64,000 nt of DNA, taken from Strongyloides papillosus (Eukaryota; Nematoda; Chromadorea; Rhabditida; Strongyloididae). Below, one piece after another: positions 33,522-44,929 of the stretch. The stretch spans positions 434,001 through 498,000 of the forward strand of contig SRSI01000073.1 in assembly GCA_005656395.1 (NCBI GenBank). The letters are read 5' to 3'. The notes under the pieces were generated by a model, which saw only the letters and a list, made by a program, of their open reading frames with translations, was not told the DNA's origin and searched no databases. Position 1 is the first letter of the stretch, and the number at the start of each line of letters is the position of its first letter. A program made the position numbers and the translations under genes.

Positions 33522-34716
33522 TTATATTTCATGATAATATATGGTAAACTCATAATATTTTATATCATATTTAGAATGAATTATTATCATGTTTGATTCC
33601 GATTTAAATGAATAATAAGAAGCCAAAGGGCACACTAATTTGCCTGTTACACTAAAGTCTTTCTTGAATCTTATTTCTAAATGTTGATTTTCGTTACAAA
33701 CGTGAGTATTAAGTGCAAAACGCGAAAATTCTATATATAGCATAATTTGTTTTCCTTCACTAGCTTTGATAAAATAATAGCAATCTCTTCGTGCTTTTAA
33801 GGTTACTTTAGTTATTCGCTCATTGGCATAAAAAACATTTGGATTAGTACAATACTCAAAATTTGTCGTAAATCGTTGGCATTTTTTTCCTTCGAAATAA
33901 GGTAAGCAATAGCATCTGGTTTTTGCTAAACCCAGAGGAAACCCATAATTAAGACACCGTGATTTTCTAATTAGTATTAAACTTATGCAATATGCCAAGT
34001 TAACAAGTTTGGCATCATTAAAAGAAAGATCAGTAGTTTTTCCCATGGCTAAATCAACTAATGGATCCTTGTTTTTAGATTTAATACATTGCGTAGAATA
34101 ATGACATAGTTCTTTAGATCCATAGTGCATAATTGATCTGTAATCATAGCTAAGCCCATATGTATTAACGGCTTTTGGAGATTTTTTGGCATATAAAGGC
34201 AAATATCTAGCGAGTATATTATTTTTTATAATAGAAATATATATATCTCTATCAGGTCTATTGTGCTCATAGTCGAAACCTAGTGCACGTAGTGTTTCTC
34301 GAGCAATTTTTCCATGGTGCATGTCTCCTCTTGGTACAAAAATTTTTTGGGGAAAATCACCTTCTTTGCCTAAATGAGTGCTATACATGGGGCCTGCATT
34401 GTAAATTAAACTAGCTCTTTTTTTATTGAAGACTCTACTGAATCTAAGGCATGTGGATTTCTCAATCTTTACAAGAGCAACTATAATAATAGAATAATTT
34501 AAATTTAAATCTCTGCTAATATAATATGGAAAAATATGACTTTTCCATTTAAATTTTTGATTTCGTATAACAGCTCTTTTTTCTCTCTGATTCAACGTTA
34601 CATTTGATTGAAAAAAATTCTAAAATATACAAAAAATTCTTATATATTAAACTTACATTTAATTCTGAAGCAATAATAAAATTAAAAGACAAGTAAAACA
34701 ATGTAATCAGCAGCAT
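33522..34716 (-). CDS. Astacin-like pseudo-protease 3 (zinc ligands lost)
   Basis: 385 aa: exon 1, 34716-34657 (60 nt signal peptide, MLLITLFYLSFNFIIA...), phase-0 intron, exon 2, 34619-33522. REKRAV processing-type site near residue 32. Signature at about 127-145: RETLRALGFDYEHNRPDRD. The Met-turn is YDYRSIMHYG, the only intact copy that keeps the Tyr normally next to the Met-turn His. CHYSTQC pair, EGF-like CLNYGFPLGLAKTRCYCLPYF and a full CUB domain follow. Codons for the replaced ligands differ synonymously from the other copies (CGA, CGT, TAT here), so the change is held at protein level. Secreted non-enzymatic binding protein by inference. Confidence 0.92.
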
Positions 34717-36338
34717 TGATTAATAATAGACGATCTGTTAACAAAAATTTGTGTTTTGGTTAACATCTGCTACGTGAAGTTTATCCACGAATACTATTTA
34801 TAGATGACAGCTACCAAATAAATTAGAGATTAAATAATCTCATTTTATTGTGACAATTGTTTATTTAAATATTATATATTTATAAATTTTTTATTTTCAC
34901 TTTTGAAATATTTAAAAATTTAGTATTTGATTAAATAATGTTCACTTATTAGAAAATTGATAACTATCATTAACTCTTTCATGACCAAAAATTTTCCTGT
35001 TTGTAGTACACACTCTGAGAAAAGAGACATTTGCTTGTCCATAGGTAAGCAAAATGGCATTTTTTTAAGATACAAAATATGGACAAACGAAAAAAATTGA
35101 TATTTGTTTTGTACTAACATAATTATATAGTTTAACTACACGTTTTTATGATTTTCTCAAAAAAAAGAAAACTAATTAATTCATTTTTTAATAAAGCAAG
35201 AGCATTGCATTCCCGACGAATGCACTGCCATCATTAATCACCGTATATAGGAGATGCATACAAACAGTTTACAAATCAAATTTGTAAAAATTTACTTACC
35301 AAATTTTGTTTTAATAAAAATGTATGCTGTTTCACTTGTCTACGGATATCCCTTTACACAAGCAAAATTGCACTTTAAAAAGGAAAAAATATAGATAACC
35401 ATGGACAAGCGAATGTTCACCGTCTCAATCAAAATACAAGTTTGATTGATCGTATGAACCAAGTGATTTCGTATTGTACGAATCTGAGGAAAATTCTTAG
35501 GTGGCACATGAAAGTGAATTTTCAAATAATCGAAATAGTTGTTCACAATTCCCACATATTTTATGCTACCTAGATTTCAAAAAAATACCCTTAAAAAATT
35601 TAGGAAAGAAATCATGTAAAAATTTAATGAAGAAAGAGAGCCTTACTCACCCAAAAAAATAAGAAAAAAATTCTTATTCTATTGCTCCATAAATCTTAAA
35701 AAAATAAAAAGGTAGCAATGTAACTCAACGTAAAAGATGTGTCGTATGTGCAAAATCAAATATTCGCATGAATGCTATCTTATTACTGCAAACCATGTCT
35801 CAATAAGTTTCCATTGTGCATAGATAAGTGTTTTTGTAAATATCATTAAGAAAATCACTAATTTTTTAGGCTGCTTTCAAAATAATATTTATTTTATTTC
35901 CTTAACTTTACTTGTAGAAGTGGCATTATTTTTTGAACGTTCTAGTATTTTAAATTTTTTAAAATCTGATTCATTAATTATTTTACGTGTATAATTTTTG
36001 CAATTTTACAACATTTTTATTTTAGATTTTAATATTCACCAAAAAATAAATCACGGGACGAAACAATTTTTTAAATTTTTTTAAATTTTATTTAAAATTT
36101 TTATTTATTATTTTAATTTCTTTTTTCACTTCTTTTTTTAATATAAATATTTTATATCACTAAAAATAACGTTATTCTAAAATTGTCTCTCTTTAGTATA
36201 AATTACTACTGCGGATTAGCATTTTTGTTAGTGATGCATATACGTGTCATCATATCGAGAAAGAGTTAATAAATTTTATATTAAATTCCTTCGTAGATTT
36301 CTAGTGTTTTCTTCTTATCAAAATAATTAATAATTGCA
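34717..36338. other. Intergenic spacer with a 410-bp inverted-repeat element
   Basis: 1.6 kb between copies 3 and 4. It contains the 35017-35426 MITE-like element; short ORFs at 34920-35120 and 35340-35555 fall inside or beside it and are not considered genes. A TATAAATAG (minus) lies at 34794-34802. Confidence 0.5.
35017..35426. mobile_element. 410-bp MITE-like element with 24-bp terminal inverted repeats
   Basis: The left end (35017-35040) and the reverse complement of the right end (35403-35426) match at most of 24 positions and share ACATT(T/C)GCTTGTCC. A second, 96-bp copy at 59646-59741 has the same ends, and the sequence just inside the ends is also alike. No coding capacity. The target duplication is not clear. 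Confidence 0.6.
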
Positions 36339-37537
36339 TTATAATAGTCTATAAGATAATTTTAATTCATAAATTTTTATTAGATATTTTGTATGAATGA
36401 TTGCTATGCCCGATTTTGATATGAACTTATAGGAATGACGTCGTGGGCAGATCAATGTACCAGAGACTGATATATCGTGTTTTTCTCTAATTTCAACGTG
36501 TTCTCTTATATTGCAAAGGCGTTTCCAAGGTCGATAATTTAGGAATTTTATTTCAAATCTAACTTTTCTACCATAATGAGCTTCAATAAAATAATAACAA
36601 TCTTTTTTCGCAGTTAAGACAACATCTTTTTTTATTCCTGATGCTATAAAAACGTTTTGTTTTCTGCAATAAGGAGGATTTTCTCTAGGATATTGACATA
36701 TATTCCCCGAAAAATAAGGTAAGCAAATGCATTGGTTTGGCAGTATACTGGGTGGATATCCGTAATGGTGGCATTTTTTCCTTTTAACAGCTATTAAACT
36801 TGTGCAATATTGAAGATTAACGAGTTTTGCATCATTAAATGTAAGCTCAGTAGCTCTTCCCATTGTTTCTTCAACCAACCAATCTCTTTTTCTCGTTTTT
36901 ATACATTTTCTACCCTTTTTACATAATTCATGAGCTGCAAAATGCATTACTGATCTGTAATCGTAGTTAAGATCAAATGCCTTGACGGTTGCTGGAGGTT
37001 TTTTATAAAATAGTGGCTTTACATCCATATGTAGATACTTGAATGAAATATAGAGATAGAAATCTCGATCAGGTCTATTATGCTCATAGTCAAATCCTAA
37101 GGCTCGTAATGTTTCTCGAGCAATTCTTGCAGGATCTTTGTCATGTTTTGGCACCATAATTTTATGCGGAAGTTTACCTCGATATCCTAAATTAGTTAAA
37201 TATATCGCACCAGGAATATATAAGATGTGAACAGATTTCCCATTAATTTTATGTACTCTTTTAAACTTTAGACAAGTACGTTGTTTAATCATTAGGAGAC
37301 CAAGTATAATAGTATCATCTTTTAATGAAGGATCAATATCATAAAAAAATGTAGCTGTATTCCATTTATATCTTGGATCTTGAAGTACAGCTCTTTTTTC
37401 TCTATGATTTATAAAAGCATTTATTTCTCTGGAATTCTAAAAGTACAAAATTATTTTTATAAAATCTTTAAACTTACAGTTAAAAAACAATTATTTAATA
37501 AGCTAAAAATTAGAAAAAATATTGTAATTATCACCAT
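36339..37537 (-). CDS. Astacin-like pseudo-protease 4 (zinc ligands lost)
   Basis: 385 aa: exon 1, 37537-37478 (60 nt signal peptide), phase-0 intron, exon 2, 37436-36339. REKRAV site near residue 34. Signature RETLRALGFDYEHNRPDRD with all three zinc His replaced (CGA, CGA, TAT codons). The Met-turn is YDYRSVMHF; CKKGRKC pair; EGF-like CHHYGYPPSILPNQCICLPYF; CUB domain with the RRHSYKF...AIIHTKY end. The two frames in the window that begin at an internal Met near 37292 miss the N-terminal 80 residues; the exon model restores them and matches the paralogues. Confidence 0.92.
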
Positions 37538-37574
37538 TGAAAATATGTGAGAAATAATTAATTAATAATAACCA

Positions 37575-37583
37575 ATTTAAATA
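37575..37583 (-). promoter_or_regulatory. TATA-like box of pseudo-astacin 4
   Basis: TATTTAAAT on the minus strand, 38 nt before the ATG. Confidence 0.3.
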
Positions 37584-37889
37584 CAGAAATAATATATTCA
37601 GTTGTTAGATATTTGTTTACATTTACTATGTAAAATTTTGACAAAAAATCTGTTTGATTACACGGTTATGTCAACAAATTGTAGATTAAAATTACTATCA
37701 GATATTTTGATAAGTGATTATTTACATATTATTTAATTTCAATTTTTTTAACGTTCCAATATCTAATTTATTAAATTTAATAATATTAACTTATAAAAAA
37801 TTAATGATTATCATTCTTAAATTTTTATTTAAAAGTTTTCATAAGTATCTAATGTTTGTTTGTTGGCAAAATATTTAGTTTATAATACA

Positions 37890-39311
37890 ATGTTTTGTAA
37901 TATAATCTTATATGGAATTTTTTTTTCATATTTTGTATGAATAATCACTAAATATGGTTCTCATACAAACCTATAAGATAGAAATTGTGAACATATTACT
38001 TTCCCACTCACAGAATAGTCAATTTTATCTCTTATTTCGACGTGCTCGAAATTATTGCAAAGACCATTCAATGATCGATATTCCAGAAATTCTATGTCAA
38101 ACCTAATTTTTTTGCCATGACTAGCTTCAATAAAATAATAATAGTCTTTTTTCGCAATTAAGACAGCTTTTTTTCTTACTCCTGATGCTAAAAAAACGTT
38201 TTGTTTTCTGCAATAAGCAAAATTGCTTCTTGGTAATTGACACAATTTCCCAGTAAAATAAGGTAAAACATGAAATTTATTTGCTCTTGTTCCTGATGGG
38301 TAATCATAGAGCAAACATTTTTTTCTCCCAATTTTTATTGTACCCAAGCAATATTGGAAATTAACAAGTTTTGCATCATTAAATGTAAGCTCTTTTGCTT
38401 TTCCAAAAGCAGTTTCAACTAATCTATTTCGTTTTTTTGTTCTTATACATTTGTTAAGCTTTCTTGCAAAATTCATTGGCTGCCAAATACATTACTGATC
38501 TATAATCGTAGTTGAGACCAAATATGTTAACAGTTGCTGGTGGTTTTCTGTAAAATAGTAATTTAAAATTCGGAAGTATATAGTGAAGAATGATCGTTTT
38601 CTTCGTAGGATTACAATCAAGGGGAATATAAATACCCTTAAAAAATGATTACCAGACAGTTCTGACTTCTACTAACCAGGCGGAAAAAACCCAATATATA
38701 TTGGGGTAAGTAATTAACTTATATATTTTTTCTTATTGTATCATTATAGTTTTAATTAACTAAATAAAGTTTATATTTTACTATTTACTTATTCACAGGT
38801 GTAAGTACCAACTTATTATTTGCTATATACTTTAATGAAATATCAAGATAGATATCTCTATCAGGCTTATTTTGTTCATAATCAAATTCTTATGCACGTA
38901 AAGTTTCTCGAGTAATTCTTGCAGGATCGTTATTATAATTAACACCATAATTCTATGGATAGTTTCACTACGTTTACATATAAAAGTAACATATATTGGA
39001 CCTGAAACATATAAGATGTCAACGTGATAACGAAATCTAGATGCTCTTTGAAAATTTAAACAAGTACATTGTTAGATCATCATATGACCGAGTTCAATAG
39101 CTTTATTTTTTATTGAAGACTGAACATTATAAAAAATATATTTTTGTTCCACTTATATTTAAAATCACGAACAACGGCTCTTTTTTCCCTATGATTTATT
39201 TCCACAGAATTATAAAAGTATAAAATTATTTTTTTAATAGTTAAAACCTACAGCTAAAAAACAAGTATTTAACAAATTTGAAATCAAATAAAATATTGTA
39301 ATTATTACCAT
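37890..39311 (-). pseudogene. Astacin-like pseudo-protease 5, broken copy with insertion
   Basis: Paralogue closest to copy 4. Exon 1 (39311-39252) and its GTAGGT donor survive. The signature is recognisable (RETLRA, stop, EFDYEQNKPDRD near 38905), so it already carried Arg/Arg/Tyr before it decayed. Lesions: a stop in the signature, frameshifts around 38470 between the Met-turn (YDYRSVMYL) and the next segment, a stop inside the CUB domain near 37961 with homologous sequence continuing after it, and an inserted block of about 225 bp at roughly 38575-38800. The open stretch 37961-38476 is only the C-terminal part. Confidence 0.85.
38575..38800. other. Unclassified ~225-bp insertion in pseudo-astacin 5
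   Basis: Sequence without counterpart in copies 1-4 or 6 at the same point of the catalytic domain. It contains a perfect 16-bp palindrome, CCCAATATATATTGGG (38690-38705). The ends are fuzzy and no clear terminal repeats or target duplication were found; probably a transposon fragment. Confidence 0.5.
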
Positions 39312-40617
39312 TTATCTATATGGGTAATGATTAATTAACAATAGGTAAATTAATATCAATTAATATACTTAGTTTGTTTAATAACTGATACATTAAAATG
39401 TAAAACTTTTAACAAAAAAATCTGTTTGTGCACGTAGATGTGTTTGATAATTTGCAGATTTAAAATACTTCCAGAAATGTGGTTATTGGCTATTAAAAAA
39501 TTATTTAATTTCAATTTTTTGAGTTACATTTCAACTACTCTAATTTTATACGTATAATACGATCTGCGTAATGCGAGATAAAACTTTTGGCATAATAAAT
39601 AGTACGAGGAAAAAAACTTGGTGCGGAAAATTCTGTACTACACTATCAGTGGTTTTATTTTTTTCAATCTTTTAATAACATATTCTTGAAATTTAGTTAT
39701 AACGGTAAGTTTTTTTTGGCATTTTAGACATGTTAAAATGAGTGTCTCATGTTGGTTATGAAAAGAAAATCCATCACTGCGCAGGGGAAGTTGAACGCTA
39801 TTACTCTTGTTAAAGATGTCGAGAACTCAGAAGTTGCTAGAAGATGTGGATTTTCTGAAATTCATATCAGATAATGGAGAAAACAGGAATCAAAATTTTT
39901 GCTTTGTAAAAAGAATTAACCATCATTTAGAAGTGGTGAGGCTAAATGGCTACAAATTGAAGTGAAACTTGTTGACTGGATTATAAATTGTCATAAAAAT
40001 GGCATTAAAATCAACATAGTCAAAATTAAAATACATGCACGAGGACTTGCACAGAAATGATCTATCCGTTAAACCAACAATGTCTGTAAGACAGAAATTT
40101 GTAGCTAAACACGTTTAGAAACTTATAGATTTTTAGTGCTTTATTTATCGTGAACTCGTTGACTAGATGCTGCAGATTTAGTTAACATGTTTCCAGAAAG
40201 ACGTTGATGATAAGTTGGATTTTTCAAGAGTAGAAAATAAATTGGAAAACTCTCATGTAGAGAATAAAATTATTATTCTTACAGAAATTGTTAACTTTGG
40301 CAATAAATTTTATAAAAAGTTGACATAAAACCAAGATTGAAATATTGTAACCCAATTTTTTTAAAAATTTCACATTTTACGCGTAAAATTAGGGTATTTA
40401 GATTTTTTTGCTAATTAAGCAATGTTTCTTCTATAAAAAAATCTATAACAATTTTCGTTCTATAATTTATTTACATTTCGAAATATGAATTAATTTATAT
40501 CATTTAGAAATAAAATAACATAGAAAAAATAAAAAATTTGTTTTCTACAATAAAGCTTTTTTAAATTAGATGCTTTAATTTATTTCTAACATTTATTTAT
40601 TGTCAAAATTAACGATA
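39312..40617. other. Intergenic with a transposase relic
   Basis: Spacer between copies 5 and 6. It contains the CENP-B/pogo-like relic at 39758-40065; the rest is AT-rich and non-coding. Confidence 0.5.
39758..40065 (+). pseudogene. Relic of a pogo/Tigger-like transposase (HTH region)
   Basis: Starts with MKRKSITAQGKLNAITLVKD, EVARRCGFSEIHIR: the first helix-turn-helix pattern of Tc5/pogo/Tigger-type transposases. After a stop the frame continues WRKQES and, after another, KWLQIEVKLVDWIINCHKNG, matching the second, CENP-B-type HTH. No catalytic DDE part follows. In-frame stops and truncation show a dead fragment. Family call is by pattern recognition. Confidence 0.5.
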
Positions 40618-41806
40618 TTAGAATCTTTTATAAGACAATCTTACTTTGAAACTTTTTTTCGAATTTTTTGTATGAATTATTACCGTATTTGATTCTGATA
40701 TAAATTTATAGGGTAACAATTTTGGACAAATCATAGTACCACTGACACTTATATCTTTGTTTCTAACTTCAATGTGCTCAAAATTATTGCAAAGACGATT
40801 CCATGGTCGATATCTTAAATATTTTATTTCGAACCTAATTCTTTCACCCTTACCAGCTCTGATAAAATAATAACAATCTTTTTTCGAAATTAAAATCGTT
40901 TCAAATTTTTTCCTTGAAGCAAAGAAAACGTTTTGCGTTCTACAATACTCATAATTTTTTCTAGGAGTTTCGCACAGTTCTCCCACAAAATAAGGCAAGC
41001 ATAAGCAAAATGTGGGTTTTAAATTCAAAGGATAACCAAAGTGTTTACATTTACTTCTTCTTACTACTAACAAACTTAAACAATACTGCAGGTTGGTAAG
41101 TTTTGCATCATTAAATGTTAGTTCATTTGCTTTTCCCAGAACTGATTCAACTAATGGATCTCGTTCTTTCGTTCTCATACATATTTTTTTCTTTTTGCAT
41201 GATTCTCCAATTGAAAAATGCATAATTGATCTATAATCGTAATTAAGACCAAATGTATTTACAAATTGGGGTGAATCTTTATAAAATAGTAACAAAAGAC
41301 TTGTAGGTATATTTAAAAATCTAACATCAAGATATTTATTCCTATCAGGTCTATTATGCTCATAATCTAGACCCAAAGCACGTAAAGTTTCTCGAGCAAC
41401 TTTACTAGGATCTGTAAAAACTCCTGGCACATAAATTTTATGTGGAGACTTAGAATGTTTGCCTAAATAGGTTACATACATTGGACCTCGAACATATAAA
41501 AGGTCCGGTTTTTGTTTTTCCAGTGTTCTTCTAAATTTTAAACAAGTAGATTTTGTTATCATTACGAGACCGAGAACAATCTTATCACTTCTTAATGACT
41601 TATCAACAGAATAAGAAAAAATATGTCGATTCCATCTATACTTTTCATCTCGAATTACAGCCCTCTTCTCTCGGTAATTTAAAGATACAACGTTTTCAGT
41701 AAAATTCTAAAATAAAAAAATATTTAAGATTCAATTTTAAACTTACTACTGAATAACAAGTAATCATAAAGCTAAAAATCAAATAAAGTGTTAAAGTTGG
41801 CTCCAT
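40618..41806 (-). CDS. Astacin-like pseudo-protease 6 (zinc ligands lost)
   Basis: 382 aa: exon 1, 41806-41747 (60 nt signal peptide), phase-0 intron, exon 2, 41706-40618. REKRAV site near residue 33. Signature RETLRALGLDYEHNRPDRN, with Arg, Arg, Tyr at the ligand positions and Leu for the usual Phe. The Met-turn is YDYRSIMHF; CKKKKIC pair; EGF-like CKHFGYPLNLKPTFCLCLPYF; CUB domain complete to the stop. The frame starting at 41562 would omit the signal peptide and domain start; the two-exon model agrees with the other copies in exon length and phase. Confidence 0.92.
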
Positions 41807-41843
41807 CGAATTTGTGGGAAATAATTTAAAAATAAAGATTATC

Positions 41844-41849
41844 TATATA
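41844..41849 (-). promoter_or_regulatory. TATA-like box of pseudo-astacin 6
   Basis: TATATA about 38 nt before the ATG. Confidence 0.3.
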
Positions 41850-42499
41850 CAGTTATTATATTTAAAATGTTCATGTATCATATATTAAAAATTATGAGCG
41901 ATCTTTTTGGACATGAGGCCAAGTTAAATAAATCATAAGATTAAAGAATGTCATGGTAATGGATCCATATTAAATATTTTAACTATAACATTGATAAGAA
42001 AAAGGTTATTAATTAATATAATCACAAGAAAAATTTTTCTATAAATTTTAAAATTAATAAAAACGTTCTCCAAAATAAATCTCGAGATATTATTTTTGTA
42101 CATAGTAATTTTAATGAACATTTAAGAATACATTTATTATAGTAAAAACGCAAAAAACTTTATCAGTAAACTACAAAAAAAGACATGTGAAATAATATTA
42201 ATAATATTTTTTAATTGTTAGAAAAATATGAGATTTTTTATTAATTTTTGAAATTATATAACTGGTGACCTGACATCTTTAATGTTTTAAAAAAGCATTA
42301 TTCCAAAGATAAAAAATTGTTGAAAGGTATTTACTTTTTTAGTCATAAATAACATTTTAATAATAAATAATAATAATAAAAAAATAACATATTCATAATT
42401 AGCGTAAAATTTTTGGTCTATTGATACCAATTTGTTAAAAATTGAAAAAAAAATTGTAGATAATTAATTATATCATATTTTTCTCAAAAACTAAAATTT

Positions 42500-42955
42500 C
42501 AAGAATCCGTTTCATGCGCTTGTAGAACAAATTTGTGGCTGCAGAATAAGATATCAACCATTTCTGTAGCTTATGTACACGTTTCAATAAATATTGTTAG
42601 AGTATCTTAGTCATGTTTAATAAAACAAGAAGAAAATATTAATATTTCAACAATAAAACAATATTTTAAAATTCTATCTCATACGTTTGTAAAACAAATT
42701 CTTGGCTAGGAAATAAGATATCAACCACTTCTGTAGCTCAAGTAGAGACTTCAATAAATATTTCTAAAGATTTTCAACTAAGTATATAAAAATTTTAAAA
42801 AAATTTATTTTTAATTTTTAACATGAATAATTTTCGCAATAAAATAAATTTTAAAAATCTGTTCTTTGCGTTTGTAGAACAAACAATTGGCTACAAAATG
42901 CGATTATAATCATCTCTGTATCTCAAGCACAGACTTTAATAAAAATTTTAATTCG
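42500..42955. repeat. Three tandemly spaced ~100-bp repeats
   Basis: Copies at about 42500-42600, 42671-42775 and 42853-42955 share a core: (C/G)TTTGTAGAACAAA..TTGGCT, AAATAAGATATCAACCA, TCTGTAGCTCAAG and CTTCAATAAATATT. The period is about 170-185 bp with unrelated AT-rich filler between. No reading frame is conserved across the copies. Each ends with AATAAA. Confidence 0.65.
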
Positions 42956-43569
42956 ATCACAAACAAATTTAGTTCAATAAAAAAATAATTGTTTGGCTAA
43001 ATGGTTTTTTGATTTTATTTCTGTAACAATTTTCTTAAGGCTTTATTGCTAATTAAAGATTTGTAATTAGCATATAATTATTTGTTTATTTTTGTAAATA
43101 TGGTAATAGCAAACAAATAAAAAACTGACGTAAAGACCATTTGAAATTTGTCACTGTAACTTTTATCCTAACAAGAAAGTTTTTTTACTTTATTTATTGA
43201 ATGTTAACAAACAACTTTTTTAAAATACTATTTTAAAAAAATTCTATATGTTTAAATTCTATATACTTGAAAATTTTTAGAAGATAATATTTATTTTAAA
43301 AATTTGACAAACTTATATGTCAGGTTGGTATATATAATGTAATTAAAAATTCGAACTATTATATTATCGAACAACATAACGTATTACAATTACTTTTAAT
43401 TAATCATTTCTATTTAGTGAATTATGAAAATAAATTCAATATTCCTAATCTATAATGAAGAATTCTAAAAAATTAAAATATATACGAATAAAATTTTTTA
43501 TTTTTTACCAAATTTATTTTTAATTACTTGTTTTTTAACAAATAAATTTTATATAAGCTTTTTTTACTC

Positions 43570-44725
43570 CTATTGCAACTCTTTATAACGTAATTCAATA
43601 TTATACCTTTTATATTCGTATTTTGTATGGATGATTATAATATTAGAATATGATCTATATTTGTAAGAATAAATATGAGGACAAATTAATGAACCTGAGA
43701 CTGATATATCTTTAAATCTCACCTCAATTTTCTCAAATTCATTGCAAACACGCCCAAAATATGATAAACGAGGAAATTTTACTTCTAAATAGATTTTTTT
43801 GGTTTAATAAAGTAAAAGCAATTTTGTCTTGCTAATAATGTAACTTTGTGTAATTTGTTTGAAGCATTAAAAATATTCGGTCTATTGCAATAATCATAAG
43901 TATTCATTGGTATTTGACATCTATTTCCAGTGGAATAGCGTAAACATATACATTGATTTTTGATTTGATATTTTTTGAAATGGATATCCAAAATTTAAGC
44001 ATTTTCTTAAATTTACTATTCTCATATTCAAGCAATATACTAGGTTGACAAGTTTGGCATAATTAAAAGCAAGATCTATTTTGTTACCCATTGATGTCTC
44101 AATTAATTTGTTTCCGCTTTTTGATCTAATACACTTTTTACGATATTCGCATAGTTCATGAGATCCAAAATGCATTATTGATCTGTATTCATAGTTGAGG
44201 TCGTACGTGTCTACTTTCTTTTCTGATTGTTTGAGAAATAATAAAAGAAGATTACCAGGTATGTATTTATATATAAAATCAAGCTAATGATTTCTATCAG
44301 GTCTATTGTGTTCGTAATCAAATCCCAAAGCACATAGAGTTTCTCGAGCAATCTTCCCAGCATGCATATCTTCCTTTGGTATAAGAATTTTATGCTGTAC
44401 AAATTTCTTTTTACCTAAATAAGTCAAATATATGCTACCAGATTTATAATAAAATTGCGCTTGGTCTTGCACATGTGTTATTACAAATTTTAAGCATGTG
44501 GATGCTTGAATAAGTGATGAGCATGAAGAATAGATTTTTCTCTTAATCGATGGTCAATGTAAAATGTGAATAAACGTCCAGACCACTTATTTTTATTACT
44601 GATTAAAGCTCTTTTCTCTAAAATTGAAATTTGTTTGATTTGAATTTTAAAATATTTTCTATATATTTAAAACTTACAATAGATATCAAAGTATTAATGC
44701 ATTTTACAAATATCAAAATAAACAT
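43570..44725 (-). pseudogene. Astacin-like pseudo-protease 7, broken copy
   Basis: Last, most decayed array member. Exon 1 (44725-44678, 48 nt rather than 60) keeps a GTAAG donor. Fragments in different frames cover the signature (RETLCALGFDYEHNRPDRN at about 44330: Arg, Cys, Tyr at ligand positions), the Met-turn region (44175 onwards), the EGF-like part (43991-43920) and the CUB end, which stops at 43570-43572. At least three frameshifts separate them. Confidence 0.85.
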
Positions 44726-44929
44726 CTAATACTTCATACTTGTGAATCTTTAAAAAAGAGTGGTGAAAAATGCATTAGAGTGATTTTAATAATAAATGTA
44801 ACTATTGTTATCTTTAATTAGTAAATTTCAATCAAAATTTAACAAATTATGTTTAGATTTTTGGTTTTATTATATTTGTTCAAAAAAGCTAATAGTTTAA
44901 AATGCAAATTATATTTATCATTAGAGCAA

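Larger units (their letters stand above)
41807..43569. other. Intergenic with a three-copy repeat
   Basis: Spacer between copies 6 and 7. The triplicated ~100-bp block at 42500-42955 is the only structure noted. Confidence 0.5.
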
